This document shows, piece after piece, positions 9,255 to 18,649 of a DNA stretch of 64,000 bases. The position numbers were made by a program, and so were the translations under genes. Each line of letters begins with the position of its first letter. The stretch's first letter is position 1. The notes under the pieces were generated by a model. That model did not search any database, was not told the DNA's origin, and worked only from the letters and a program-made list of their open reading frames with translations. This stretch comes from Rheinheimera sp. SA_1 (GTDB taxonomy: Bacteria; Pseudomonadota; Gammaproteobacteria; Enterobacterales; Alteromonadaceae): contig NZ_LXWK01000011.1 of the NCBI RefSeq assembly GCF_001669775.1, positions 1,302,001-1,366,000 of the forward strand. The letters are read 5' to 3'.

Positions 9255-9563
9255 GTCGATCTCCATAACAAGAAAAAATGACGTGAATCCATCACGCGGC
9301 GAAGTGAAGAACGTTTTTGCTGTTTCCGGTAAACGCTGGCTACGCTAAGTCGTTCAGGCGGGTAGGTTCAACCTCAAGACGGTTAAAATTGTTGATAATT
9401 ATTTGATATATTCTTAATGAATGCACGATATTGGTGCGTTTGGCGGGCTGTAGCTGTGCTGGGTAGCTTGAAGGGTGTGGGGCCTTAAAGAGGTGTGCAG
9501 GCATTTATACCAAAACAGCGCTGTGGGTAAAGCTCACTCGCAGCGCCAATTGAATTGGTCACG
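9255..9563. other. Intergenic region upstream of the CitE-like gene
   Basis: This 309-base stretch lies between the start of the leftward metabolic run and the end of the GFA gene. It must hold the promoter of the run but no box is convincing. Bases 9327-9372 contain GGCTACGCTAAG and GGCGGGTAGGTTCAACCTC, which may be a decayed copy of the dispersed repeat. No further gene with a ribosome site was found. Confidence 0.4.
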
Positions 9564-9926
9564 TCAGACCATTGCTGCACCAATGGTCTGACGCACCGGG
9601 ATACCGGTTGGATCAAAGTTTTCCAGGCAAAATACGTTAATGCCCAGATTATCAGGCGTGACGCGTTTGCGATGAAAAGGATAAATACCACAGGTTTTGC
9701 AGAAAAAGTGCCGCGCGGTATGGGTGTGGAACTGATATTCAGTCAGCGCTGCTTCGCTGGTCAGCAGCCGGAATTTCGATTCGTGTACTTTCACCATCAG
9801 TGCATTCTTGCGCCGGCAGATCGAGCAGTCGCAGGTCGTCAGCTCCGGAAAATCGGTTTCAATCTCAAACCGCACCGCGCCACAATGGCAACTGCCCTGA
9901 TATTTTTGCATTGGACGACTGCTCAT
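9564..9926 (-). CDS. GFA/CENP-V family zinc protein
   Basis: 120 residues of the Mss4-like fold. Zinc-binding cysteines are in GSCHCGAVRFE (near residues 12-22), TCDCSICRRKN (near 32-42) and FFCKTCGIYPF (near 94-104), the layout of the GFA family. Some relatives were named for glutathione-dependent formaldehyde activation, but most have no proven activity, so only the family is assigned. It lies 52 bases downstream of the metallo-beta-lactamase gene on the same strand, so the two may share a transcript. Confidence 0.88.
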   Translation of the reverse strand: MSSRPMQKYQGSCHCGAVRFEIETDFPELTTCDCSICRRKNALMVKVHESKFRLLTSEAALTEYQFHTHTARHFFCKTCGIYPFHRKRVTPDNLGINVFCLENFDPTGIPVRQTIGAAMV

Positions 9927-9978
9927 TGTGTTTTGCTCCTTCTGCTCACTTCATATCAGAAATTAGGTAAAACTGGAT

Positions 9979-10953
9979 TTATTGGTTCGGGCTTTGCTCT
10001 TTCAGCAACCGTTGATCCAGTTTGATACTAGCTTTGGCTGCGTAATCGCGACAAGCATCTGCATTCACTAACGCTGTAGCTGCGCCTTGTTTGGCGTCCA
10101 GCCGTGGCCATAAATTGCTGGCCGATGGATGTGGCGTCAGCAGAATATCGCACGGCAAAGTCGCAATATACTTTAAGCCAGCACGAAAGGCCGCCAGATA
10201 ACCCGGATGTGCCTGATCGTCACTGTACTTATACACATCATCCGAAATTGCGGTCAGACTGTCGACATAAGCCAGCTGCTGACAATTGCCTTTGTCGCAG
10301 GACGTCCAGGTCCAGCTGGTGCTGCCTGGGGTATGACCCGGCGTAGCATGGGCGGTTAATTCCAGCGCGCCGGTGCGTAACACCTGACCATGTGCGATCC
10401 GCTGCACCGCCGCAACAGGCGCCATCGCATCCAGTTCTAAAAATTGTGGGTCAAGCCGGGTTGCATTACCACTTTCCAGCACTTCAGCTGCTGGCGCCCG
10501 CGCGTACACAGTACCGCCAGTTACCTGCTGCAAATAGGCGATACCACCGGCATGATCGTGATGTTCGTGTGAAATAAGCAAAGTACGGACATCAGAGAGC
10601 TTAAACCCAAGCGCCTGAATATTTGCTGCGATAAGCGGGTCACCTTTTTCGGTCGCGCCATCAATCAACACATGACCCTGATCGGACGTAATCAAAATGG
10701 CGGTGATGCCACAGGTGCCGACATACCAGCTATTGCCAAAGATGTTACGTGGTGTTGCCGGATCGTTCCAGCCAGCATCGGCTGCGCATACTGTTGCAGC
10801 TGAATTTGTTGCCGCTGCAGTTGGCACAGCTACAGCAGTGGTTGGTTTGCTCTGCAGCGCGCTACATCCGGCGAATCCGATACTTGCAGCAGCGCTCAGT
10901 GAAATAGCCGCGATACCTTGCAGTATGCGACTGTGCTGGTTTGAATGGTTCAT
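9979..10953 (-). CDS. Subclass B3 metallo-beta-lactamase, probable lipoprotein
   Basis: 324 residues, longer than typical B3 enzymes because of a leader with GFAGC (Cys30 is a possible lipidation site) and an Ala/Thr-rich linker. The zinc ligands are complete: SHEHHDHAGG gives His129, His131, Asp133 and His134; His207 is in HATPGHTPGS; His275 is in LLTPHPSAS. The patterns TPGHTPGSTSWTW and DILLTPHP are typical of B3 beta-lactamases rather than glyoxalase II or lactonases. Family members hydrolyse penicillins, cephalosporins and carbapenems in the periplasm. The start has AAAGGAATAAGCA before ATG. No mobile element or resistance gene is nearby, so it looks resident. Activity spectrum cannot be deduced. 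Confidence 0.87.
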   Translation of the reverse strand: MNHSNQHSRILQGIAAISLSAAASIGFAGCSALQSKPTTAVAVPTAAATNSAATVCAADAGWNDPATPRNIFGNSWYVGTCGITAILITSDQGHVLIDGATEKGDPLIAANIQALGFKLSDVRTLLISHEHHDHAGGIAYLQQVTGGTVYARAPAAEVLESGNATRLDPQFLELDAMAPVAAVQRIAHGQVLRTGALELTAHATPGHTPGSTSWTWTSCDKGNCQQLAYVDSLTAISDDVYKYSDDQAHPGYLAAFRAGLKYIATLPCDILLTPHPSASNLWPRLDAKQGAATALVNADACRDYAAKASIKLDQRLLKEQSPNQ

Positions 10954-11257
10954 TGCTTATTCCTTTAAAGAGACCGTTAGACAGTGCGTCAATTCCACCT
11001 TGGTTTGCGACAGGTTAAATGAACGACGCAGAGGGCAAACAGCTTACCGGAATATCGTCCCGACTCAACACCTTGGGCAGGATAGTTTTACCAATCCAAA
11101 TATCTGCGTCCACGGTCGCCAGCCTTAAGCTGGCACCCTCTGGTGTCCTTATGCCAGCAACATGGTTGCAGCGTCGACACAACCATAGCAGCCACCTCCA
11201 TCCATCTAAAAAGTGATTATTTTATGCACAGGCTTGACTATTCTTTAAATCAGCAGT

Positions 11258-11269
11258 AAAACGATTAAG
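11258..11269 (+). promoter_or_regulatory. Half-match to the shared operator motif
   Basis: AAAACGATTAAG repeats the core of the palindrome at 11375-11394, about 110 bases upstream of it. A second binding site for the same regulator is possible. Confidence 0.35.
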
Positions 11270-11374
11270 AGACAGGGTAAAGACTACAATTATAAAAAAG
11301 TAACGGACAACACCAGAGCGATGCTCCAGAGCTTCAAAGCGGAGTACATTCTTGGCGTTGTTTTTTTTAAACTC

Positions 11375-11394
11375 AAACTTAAACGATTAAGTTT
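11375..11394. promoter_or_regulatory. 20-bp palindromic operator candidate upstream of the TonB receptor
   Basis: Eight-base perfect arms AAACTTAA and TTAAGTTT flank ACGA. The inner 14 bases CTTAAACGATTAAG occur again, in reverse orientation, at 32180-32193 upstream of the MFS transporter. The CG-centred AT-rich dyad is like LacI-family operators; no LacI-type gene is in the window. Confidence 0.5.
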
Positions 11395-11530
11395 TGTTTT
11401 AAGTTGAGATTTAGAAGTTCAGCACTAGTGACCCGGCAGCCAGGTAATTTCGTATCTGCTGTTGCTGGCAAAAACGTTGTGGTTGAACCATGCTTTTGCC
11501 CCTGATCTTGCGACAAATTATTACGAAATT

Positions 11531-11589
11531 TATACCCTCAATCATTGAGGTTGCAGGTAGGCGGCAACTTCAAGGATGTCGGGTAAATA
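11531..11589. repeat. Dispersed palindromic intergenic repeat, short copy B
   Basis: Begins TATACCCTCAATCATTGAGG and ends GCAACTTCAAGGATGTCGGG followed by TAAATA. The two ends are an imperfect inverted repeat and match the ends of the other copies, but the long centre is missing, leaving GTTGCAGGTAGGCGGCAAC. It lies 32 bases before the receptor start. Confidence 0.65.
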
Positions 11590-11620
11590 ACAAACAGCGT
11601 AAGTCGATAAGGACAACAGG

Positions 11621-14524
11621 ATGATGAACACACAACTATTTAAACCCGCATTACTGTCGATTGCGATTTCCAGCGCAATTTTCTCTGGCCACAGCATGGC
11701 GCAACAAGCCGTGATTGATGGTGAAGAAGTTGAAGTGATTGCCGTAAAAGGCATTCGCGGATCCTTGATCCGCTCGCAAGCCGAAAAAATGGACAGCTCG
11801 TCCATTACCGAATCTATTTCTGCTGAAGACATCGGAAAACTGCCCGACTCTTCCATCGCCGAATCGCTGTCGCGTTTACCAGGCCTGGCCGGTGAGCGGG
11901 TTGGCGGCCGCACTTCAGGAATTTCAGTGCGTGGTTTTAAAGAAGATTTTACCGGCACTTCACTTAATGGTCGTGAACTGATTGGCATCGGCGACAACCG
12001 TGGCGTCGAATACGATTTATACCCATCAGAAATTATGACCGGCGCTACCATCTACAAAACTTCCGATGCGACGCTGATGGTGCAAGGTATTGGCGGTACT
12101 GTCGATTTAAAAACCGCCCGGCCGCTTCAAGCGAAAGAAACTTTAACCCTGAACGGCAGTTATGAATCTGGCAGTCAGGGTTCTGACAACCCGGAATTTG
12201 ATGCCAAAGGCAAAAGGTTTGCGCTGTCGTTTGTCGAAAAATTTGCTGACGATACCATCGGCTTAGCCGTGGCTGCTGCCACGACAGAGTCGCCAAACAA
12301 CCAGCGTAAATATGGCGTTTGGGGCTACAGCACCAACGATGCAGGTCAGGTGTTACCAAGTGGTCTGGATATTCAATCGATCAGCACCAAGCTGGAACGC
12401 GATACCATTTCTGCAGTGTTGCAGTACCAGCCAAATGACAAAGTGAACTTTGTGTTCGACGCACTGAAAATCGATTATGCAGATTCGGGTGTACTCCGTG
12501 GTTTTATCGAGCCGTTTTCATCGGCCAATGTCACTGGCAGCGGCAATACTGCCAAAGGCACCCAAATTAACGCCAACCCGGTACTGCGCACCGATCCGCT
12601 GCAAAAAGATGGCGACCTCGAAGCATTTGGTCTGAACATCGAATATCAACTGAATGACGACTGGCAAGTGATGCTGGATGTGGCGAATAGCCAATCGAGT
12701 AAACGTGATTTACGCGGTGAATCTTATGCCGGCCTCGCGCGTTCAGGCGCTTTAACCAATGCCCAGTTAGGTTCACGTCAATTCCAGATGAGCCAAAACG
12801 GTATTTTCTTCACTGGTTTGACTGGCTTAGGTGCTTTTGCCGATCCCAATGCCTTACAACTGACCGGGCCGCAAGTCTGGGGCGGCAGTCTGGCTAGTTT
12901 AGCCAGCCAGTTCCAAACCAACGTGCTGCAAGCTTCCGGCACACCGTACAGCTTTTTAAATGCGCAAGACGGCTTTATGAATTACGCCGATTTCAGTGAA
13001 GAGCTGACCACAGCGCGACTGGAATTCCAGGGCAATATTGAACTGGGTGTATTCACCAAATTCACCGCCGGCGTCAATTACAGCGACCGCTTTAAAGATA
13101 AAATTAACAAAGGCTTTTTCGCCACGTCGACCGCTTACCCATTTTCAACTGCGATCCCGGAAAAATACCGGCTGGGTCTGGCCGATTTAAGTTGGGCTGG
13201 CCTAGGCCAGGTCGTGGCTTACGATGGTTTTGCACCTTATTTTGATGGTACTTACAAGCTGAATGATGCAGGTTTGCTGGAACCGGATCGCTTGGGTGAC
13301 ACTTATGACGTGAATGAAGAAGTGATGACCCTGTATGTCAAAACTGACTTCGACACTGAGCTTTCTGGCTTGCCGGTACTGGGTAATATTGGTCTGCAAT
13401 ATGTCGATACCGATCAAACATCCTCAGGTTTTATTGGCGTAGTTGGGCCGAATTTTAAAGTCTGTGATGATGACAACAACAACCAGACCGACAGCCGTTG
13501 TCTGGTAGAGTCTGGCGCCAGTTACAGCCATGTGCTGCCAAGTCTGAACGTCAGTATTGAAGTGCTGGATAATACTTTTGTTCGCGCCGCCGCCAACAAA
13601 ACTATCAGCCGGGCCCGTATCGATCAGATGAAAGCGTCTGGCTTTGTAAAGTTTGACCAAAACATTGATTTAATTACTATTCCAAACAGTCAGGCCGCGG
13701 TGCAAACCTATGGTTCGCCCTGGTCAAAATTTGCCGGTAACCCAGAGTTAAGACCGCTGGAATCGAACAACTTCGATTTATCCTTTGAGAAGTATTTTGA
13801 AACTGAAGGTTATATTTCACTGGCAGTGTTTTACAAAGACTTAGTGAACTGGACCCGTGACGGCAATGCACTGATCGATTTCACCAACGATCCAGGCAAT
13901 GGCGGCGCCAACTATTACATCCCTAACTTCCACAACCGGGTGATTGATACCGCTGGCAATTATGGTCCACTGGATAGGCCGTACAATGTTGGTGATGTGG
14001 CTACGCCACCAAATTACGGTTTTTCTTCGTTTTTTGAAGATGGCCTCACCGGTAAAGTCAAAGGCACCGAGCTCACCACCAACCTGCCGCTGAGCGTAGT
14101 ACACGATATGCTGGAAGGTTTTGGCGTTGCAGCTTCAGCCACCTTAATTGATGCCAAACTGCAGGATGGCGCCGGTATTCCCGGTCAGTCGGACAAGGTT
14201 TTTGCCTTGACCGCCTACTATGAACGCAACGGTTTTGAGGTACGGCTGGCCGGGACTGACCGCTCGGATTTCCTGACTTATCAACGCGGTGGTTCGAATA
14301 AAATCGAAACAGCTAACCGCAAAGGTGTGCGGTTACTGGATGCGCAAATCAGCTATGATTTTGCCGAAAGTGATATCGATTATCTGAAAGGTCTGCGCGT
14401 GTCCTTGCAAGGCAGCAACCTGACCGATGTTGATGAAGAAACCGTCGATGCCAATGGCATAGTGACCTTACGCCGGCAGTTTGGCCCAACCTATATGCTG
14501 AACTTTAATTACTCGTTTTATTGA
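11621..14524 (+). CDS. TonB-dependent receptor (Xanthomonas/Caulobacter-like class), probably for alpha-glucans
   Basis: 967 residues. A signal peptide (ending about SGHSMAQQ) is followed by the plug domain with VKGIRGSLIRSQAEKM, SISAEDIGKLPDSSIAES and LSRLPGLAGERVGGRTS, the hallmark of the large TonB receptor class common in Xanthomonas, Caulobacter and Alteromonadales. The barrel ends LNFNYSFY with a terminal aromatic residue. These receptors import bulky carbohydrates and other ligands using TonB energy. Substrate is inferred from its neighbours: a halogenase and a GH97 alpha-glucosidase directly downstream. A palindromic operator lies about 230 bases upstream. A hairpin 43 bases after the stop may reduce read-through into the next gene. 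Confidence 0.92.
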   Translation: MMNTQLFKPALLSIAISSAIFSGHSMAQQAVIDGEEVEVIAVKGIRGSLIRSQAEKMDSSSITESISAEDIGKLPDSSIAESLSRLPGLAGERVGGRTSGISVRGFKEDFTGTSLNGRELIGIGDNRGVEYDLYPSEIMTGATIYKTSDATLMVQGIGGTVDLKTARPLQAKETLTLNGSYESGSQGSDNPEFDAKGKRFALSFVEKFADDTIGLAVAAATTESPNNQRKYGVWGYSTNDAGQVLPSGLDIQSISTKLERDTISAVLQYQPNDKVNFVFDALKIDYADSGVLRGFIEPFSSANVTGSGNTAKGTQINANPVLRTDPLQKDGDLEAFGLNIEYQLNDDWQVMLDVANSQSSKRDLRGESYAGLARSGALTNAQLGSRQFQMSQNGIFFTGLTGLGAFADPNALQLTGPQVWGGSLASLASQFQTNVLQASGTPYSFLNAQDGFMNYADFSEELTTARLEFQGNIELGVFTKFTAGVNYSDRFKDKINKGFFATSTAYPFSTAIPEKYRLGLADLSWAGLGQVVAYDGFAPYFDGTYKLNDAGLLEPDRLGDTYDVNEEVMTLYVKTDFDTELSGLPVLGNIGLQYVDTDQTSSGFIGVVGPNFKVCDDDNNNQTDSRCLVESGASYSHVLPSLNVSIEVLDNTFVRAAANKTISRARIDQMKASGFVKFDQNIDLITIPNSQAAVQTYGSPWSKFAGNPELRPLESNNFDLSFEKYFETEGYISLAVFYKDLVNWTRDGNALIDFTNDPGNGGANYYIPNFHNRVIDTAGNYGPLDRPYNVGDVATPPNYGFSSFFEDGLTGKVKGTELTTNLPLSVVHDMLEGFGVAASATLIDAKLQDGAGIPGQSDKVFALTAYYERNGFEVRLAGTDRSDFLTYQRGGSNKIETANRKGVRLLDAQISYDFAESDIDYLKGLRVSLQGSNLTDVDEETVDANGIVTLRRQFGPTYMLNFNYSFY

Positions 14525-14566
14525 GTAGTTTATCCGGCCCAGCCGTGATATTCACCTGTTGAACAG

Positions 14567-14628
14567 GATCTCATCATGCTGCGGTAATTGGTCGCACTGA
14601 TCGATAGCAGATGATGAGATCTTCTTTT
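14567..14628 (+). terminator. Hairpin with T-rich tail after the TonB receptor
   Basis: GATCTCATCAT at 14567 pairs with ATGATGAGATC ending at 14621, extended by CTGC/GCAG with one bulged base, and is followed by TTCTTTT. The loop is about 24 bases. It may act as a partial terminator that keeps receptor expression higher than that of the downstream enzymes. Confidence 0.6.
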
Positions 14629-14663
14629 ACGAAAGCCCGACAATTTGAAATCAGGGTAATCTG

Positions 14664-16145
14664 ATGATAAAAAAAGTTGTGATTGCCGGCGGCGGCACTG
14701 CCGGCTGGATGGCAGCCGCTTTATTAAAAAAAGTGCTGCAACAGCAAATCGACGTCGAGCTGGTTGAATCCGACGATATCGGCATTATTGGCGTTGGTGA
14801 AGCAACCATTCCGCCTATACAGGTGTTTAATCAATATCTTGGCTTGGATGAAGCGGAGTTTTTACGCGAAACCAAAGCCACCATTAAACTCGCGATTAAA
14901 TTTGAAAACTGGAGAACCCAGGGCGAAAGTTATTACCACACCTTTGGCGCTCCGGGCGCGCAATTAGGCTTTTGCCCGTTCCAGCATTATTGGTTACAGG
15001 CGAAAAAGGCTGGCCTTACCCAGTCGTTATGGGATTTTGACCTGAATTTCCTCTGCGCCGAGCAAGGCAAATTTAACATTATCAAAACCCCGAACCCGCT
15101 GTACGAAATGCCCTATGCCTATCATTTTGATTCTGGTTTATATGGCCGCTATTTACGCAAAATCGCCGAAAAATCTGGTGTGGTGCGCACTGAGGGGTTG
15201 ATTGAGCTGGTGCAACAAGATGCGATCAGCGGCCATATCCGCAGTTTGCATTTGAAAGACGGCAGGCAAATCCACGGTGATTTATTTATCGACTGTACCG
15301 GATTACGCGCGTTATTGGTCCGAAAAACCTTAGGCGTGGCGTTTGAAGACTGGAGCCATTATTTACCGGCCAACAGCGCCATCGCAGTACCTAGCGAACG
15401 CTTCGCCCAAACCTTGCCTTATACCCGCAGCATTGCGCATAAAGCCGGTTGGCAGTGGCGTATTCCGCTAACCCACCGCAATGGTAACGGCTTGGTGTAT
15501 TGCTCGGATTATTTATCCGACGATGAAGCCCATCACACCTTGATGGGAAATCTCGATGCAAATGCTTTGGCCGAGCCGCGCAAAATCTCATTTCAAACCG
15601 GCCGCACCACCGAGCAATGGTGCAAAAATGTGGTATCCATTGGGCTGTCTTCTGGTTTTCTCGAACCGCTGGAATCGACCAGCATCCATTTAATCCAGTC
15701 GGGTATTGTGCGGCTACTCAAAATGTTTCCGCATCAGCAGATTTCGCAAACGGTGATTGACTATTACAACGCTGATTCCAAACAGGAATTTGAGACCATC
15801 CGCGACTTTATTGTGCTGCACTACCATGTCAATCAACGTGATGATTCTAAGTTCTGGCGCGATATGCGCCACATGGCAATCCCACCACGACTGGCTGAGA
15901 AAATCGCGTTATTTCAGCAAACTGCCGCCATTTTTAATGATCAGAATGACATTTTCCGCGACGCCTCCTGGCTGCAGGTGATGCTGGGCCAGGGCATCCA
16001 GCCCCTGGAGCATCACCCAGCGGCGAAAGCTGTGCCGGACGCGCAACTGTTGCAAACACTGCAGAAAATCCGTGACGCCAAACAACAACCGCTGGCACAG
16101 ATGCTGTCGCATGATGAATTTCTCCTGCGCTATACCAAGCAATAA
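14664..16145 (+). CDS. Flavin-dependent tryptophan-halogenase family protein
   Basis: 493 residues. The FAD site AGGGTAGW is at residues 8-15 and the halogenase motif WQWRIP is near residue 263. The lysine that binds hypohalous acid in PrnA-type enzymes is present as Lys79 in IKFENWR, and the partner glutamate lies in SSGFLEPLES (Glu334). With both key residues and WxWxIP intact it should be able to oxidise halide, given reduced flavin from a separate reductase. The natural substrate of members located between TonB receptors and glycoside hydrolases is not established; free tryptophan is not a safe assumption. It follows the receptor by 139 bases and precedes GH97 by about 30 bases, so it belongs to that unit. 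Confidence 0.9.
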   Translation: MIKKVVIAGGGTAGWMAAALLKKVLQQQIDVELVESDDIGIIGVGEATIPPIQVFNQYLGLDEAEFLRETKATIKLAIKFENWRTQGESYYHTFGAPGAQLGFCPFQHYWLQAKKAGLTQSLWDFDLNFLCAEQGKFNIIKTPNPLYEMPYAYHFDSGLYGRYLRKIAEKSGVVRTEGLIELVQQDAISGHIRSLHLKDGRQIHGDLFIDCTGLRALLVRKTLGVAFEDWSHYLPANSAIAVPSERFAQTLPYTRSIAHKAGWQWRIPLTHRNGNGLVYCSDYLSDDEAHHTLMGNLDANALAEPRKISFQTGRTTEQWCKNVVSIGLSSGFLEPLESTSIHLIQSGIVRLLKMFPHQQISQTVIDYYNADSKQEFETIRDFIVLHYHVNQRDDSKFWRDMRHMAIPPRLAEKIALFQQTAAIFNDQNDIFRDASWLQVMLGQGIQPLEHHPAAKAVPDAQLLQTLQKIRDAKQQPLAQMLSHDEFLLRYTKQ

Positions 16146-16175
16146 CCAGCTTCTGCTTTGATGAAGGACTATAAG

Positions 16176-18218
16176 ATGACCCGATTTTTACCAATCCTTT
16201 TATTGGTGATGGCTGGCTATTGCAGCGGCTGCTGGGCTGCCAACACAACGGCCAACACCAGTGACGCCCCACAACAATGGCAGCTGCAATCGCCGGATCA
16301 AGCGCTAACGCTGACCTTAACTCTGAACCAGCAGGCTTTCAGTTATCAGCTGAATTTTAAAGGTCGACCGGTGTTAAAACCCTCTCATTTGGGCATGGCG
16401 TTTAAAGATCAATCGCCGCTGCAAGCTGGACTTAAAGTGCTGAAAGTGACACCACGTACCTCAAATAGCAGCTGGCAACCGGTGTGGGGACAACGGGCGA
16501 CTATTGTTGATCACTTTGCCGAATTGGTAGTGGATGCTATTGAAACAGGCGATAAACCACGGCAACTGCAACTAGTTTTTCGCGCATACAACGACGGTAT
16601 TGCCTTTCGTTATCATCTGCCGGCGCAGCCGCATTTAAACAAAGTAGTGATTAGCAATGAACTGACCGAATTTGCTTTTGCCCGCAACTTTAAAGCCTGG
16701 TGGATCCCGGCTTACCGTGACCTGAGTTTTGAGTATCAGTATTTGAATTCGGCGCTTAGCTCAATTGATGTGGCGCATACGCCGCTGACGTTGACCGATG
16801 AAGGCATCGCGGTTGCGGTGCATGAAGCAGCACTGCTGAATTATGCCTCGATGACGCTGCGTAATATCACTGACAATCACATCACCCTGACCGCCGATTT
16901 AGTACCCTGGGCCAATGGCGATAAGGTCTATACCCAGACTCCCTTTAACACCCCCTGGCGCACCATTCAGGTGGCGGACTCAGAAGTGGCGTTGCTTAAT
17001 TCAGATCTGATCCTGAACCTAAACGAGCCACCGGCGAAAGATGTCGAGCTTGGTTATATCAAACCTGGCAAATACATCGGCATCTGGTGGGAAATGCATA
17101 TTGGTCAGAAAGACTGGTCACCCGGCCCTATCCAAGGTGCTACGACAGAACGCGCGCTGCAATATATTGATTTTGCCAGCCAACATGATATCGACGGCGT
17201 GTTAGTTGAAGGCTGGAACCAAGGCTGGGAAGGTCAGTGGTGGCAACGTCCGCCGACTTTTAACTTCACTAAAGCTGTAGCTGGTTTTGATATCAACAAG
17301 GTCGCCGCCTACGCCAAAGCAAAAGGCGTGCGGTTGATCGGTCATCATGAAACCGCGGCCGGCGTGCAGTATTACGAACAACAAATGGATGAAGCTTTTA
17401 AGCTTTATCAACAGCTTGGCGTGACTTCGGTAAAAATGGGTTATGTCGGTAAGCGGATTGACCAAAACCAGTGGCACGACGGCCAATATATGGTGCAGCA
17501 TTTCCAGCGACTCACTGAAACTGCGGCGCGCCACGGCGTGATGGTGAACGCGCATGAAACGGTGAAGGATACCGGCCTGAGCCGCACCTATCCGAATTTA
17601 ATGACGCGCGAAAGTGTGCGTGGCATGGAGTACAACGGCGGCAGTCCAGATAGCGGTAACCTGCCAAACCACACGGTGATTATCCCCTTTACCCGGGGTT
17701 TGGCAGGCCCTATCGACTTTACCCCGGGGATTTTTAATTTTAATTATCAACAACATCGTCCGAACAATAGAGTTCCTTCGACGCTGGCCAATCAGTTAGC
17801 GCTGTACGTTACTTTATATAGCCCGCTGCAAATGGCTGCCGATTTACCAGAGAATTATCAGGGACATCCTGCCTTTGCCTTTATCGACGCGGTACCAACC
17901 GACTGGCAACAAAGCAAAGCGCTACAAGGGAAAATTGGTGAGTATCTGGTCATTGCCCGGCAGGATAAACACTCAGAAAACTGGTACTTAGGCGCCACCA
18001 GTAATGAACAAGCGCGGGAGCTGACGGTGAAACTGGATTTCCTCAAGCCTGGCCAAAGTTATCAGATGATTAGCTACGTAGATGCCCCGGACGCTCACTG
18101 GGAAACCAAGCCGATGGCCTATCAGATCACTAACAGTACGGTGAAAGCCGGTAGCAAGATAAAGCTGAAACTGCAGCCCGGCGGTGGCGCGGCGATAGAG
18201 TTAATTCCGGTACTGTAG
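16176..18218 (+). CDS. GH97 alpha-glucosidase (SusB-like)
   Basis: About 680 residues. Start 16176 is chosen because AAGGA lies 7 bases upstream and a signal peptide follows (MTRFLPILLLVMAGYCSG); earlier in-frame starts at 16158 and 16161 lack a site. Order of domains: N-terminal beta-sandwich, catalytic barrel with WWEMHIGQKDW, GVLVEGWNQGW and VNAHETVKDTG, then MTRESVRGMEYN, and a C-terminal beta domain. The glutamates in the ESVRGMEYN region match the inverting SusB type rather than the retaining Asp type. SusB releases glucose from the non-reducing end of starch oligosaccharides in the periplasm. With the receptor and the amylosucrase it supports alpha-glucan use. A strong terminator follows. 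Confidence 0.9.
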   Translation: MTRFLPILLLVMAGYCSGCWAANTTANTSDAPQQWQLQSPDQALTLTLTLNQQAFSYQLNFKGRPVLKPSHLGMAFKDQSPLQAGLKVLKVTPRTSNSSWQPVWGQRATIVDHFAELVVDAIETGDKPRQLQLVFRAYNDGIAFRYHLPAQPHLNKVVISNELTEFAFARNFKAWWIPAYRDLSFEYQYLNSALSSIDVAHTPLTLTDEGIAVAVHEAALLNYASMTLRNITDNHITLTADLVPWANGDKVYTQTPFNTPWRTIQVADSEVALLNSDLILNLNEPPAKDVELGYIKPGKYIGIWWEMHIGQKDWSPGPIQGATTERALQYIDFASQHDIDGVLVEGWNQGWEGQWWQRPPTFNFTKAVAGFDINKVAAYAKAKGVRLIGHHETAAGVQYYEQQMDEAFKLYQQLGVTSVKMGYVGKRIDQNQWHDGQYMVQHFQRLTETAARHGVMVNAHETVKDTGLSRTYPNLMTRESVRGMEYNGGSPDSGNLPNHTVIIPFTRGLAGPIDFTPGIFNFNYQQHRPNNRVPSTLANQLALYVTLYSPLQMAADLPENYQGHPAFAFIDAVPTDWQQSKALQGKIGEYLVIARQDKHSENWYLGATSNEQARELTVKLDFLKPGQSYQMISYVDAPDAHWETKPMAYQITNSTVKAGSKIKLKLQPGGGAAIELIPVL

Positions 18219-18226
18219 ACAAGAAA

Positions 18227-18259
18227 AAGGTCGGTAAATATCTGCTATTTACCGACCTT
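18227..18259 (+). terminator. Rho-independent-type terminator after GH97
   Basis: A perfect 14-base stem, AAGGTCGGTAAATA at 18227-18240 and its complement at 18246-18259, closes on the loop TCTGC and is followed by ATTTAT. It ends the receptor-halogenase-glucosidase unit. The rest of the gap up to 18649 is AT-rich and shows no other feature I can support. Confidence 0.8.
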
Positions 18260-18649
18260 ATTTATGAATTGCCCCGCAATGACAAACACAATAAACCCAC
18301 CACGTTTTTGCCACAGCCAAAAAGCATTCACCGGCAGCTATCTTGCGGCCTTTGTTTTGAACGTCGTTCCGTATAAAAAATAGGCAATGGTTCTAACAGC
18401 TTAAGAAAATATATCAAGTTTTCATCACAAAAATATAAAGCGCCATTCTGTGGCTTTTGCCAACAATTGTGCTGCTACAGCTGTAACTGTCGAACCATAT
18501 TATGTTTCAGCCTCAGTGAAAGACGACAAATATGCTGCAGATCATTCTGCCGGCGACTTGTTTTGCCACTAAAGCACAAAAATAAAACACTCAAACATCA
18601 CATTGTTAATTATTGTATAAACATTTTGTAATAAACAGAGGGTACATTG

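Larger units (their letters stand above)
10954..11620. promoter_or_regulatory. Long regulatory region upstream of the TonB receptor
   Basis: A 667-base gap between the divergently read lactamase and TonB receptor genes. It holds two AT-rich operator-like sites (11258-11269 and 11375-11394) and a short copy of the dispersed repeat at 11531-11589. The receptor start has AAGGACAACAGG just before ATGATG. No gene could be supported in it. Confidence 0.5.

Noticed and set aside
11542-12051. Ser/Pro-rich open frame antisense to the TonB receptor gene start
   Set aside because: It lies opposite a gene with clear protein homology, has no ribosome site and a composition typical of a shadow frame.
14664-16145. 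Halogenated natural product cluster
   Set aside because: No NRPS, PKS, indole or flavin reductase gene is adjacent; the setting is a TonB receptor plus glycoside hydrolase unit.
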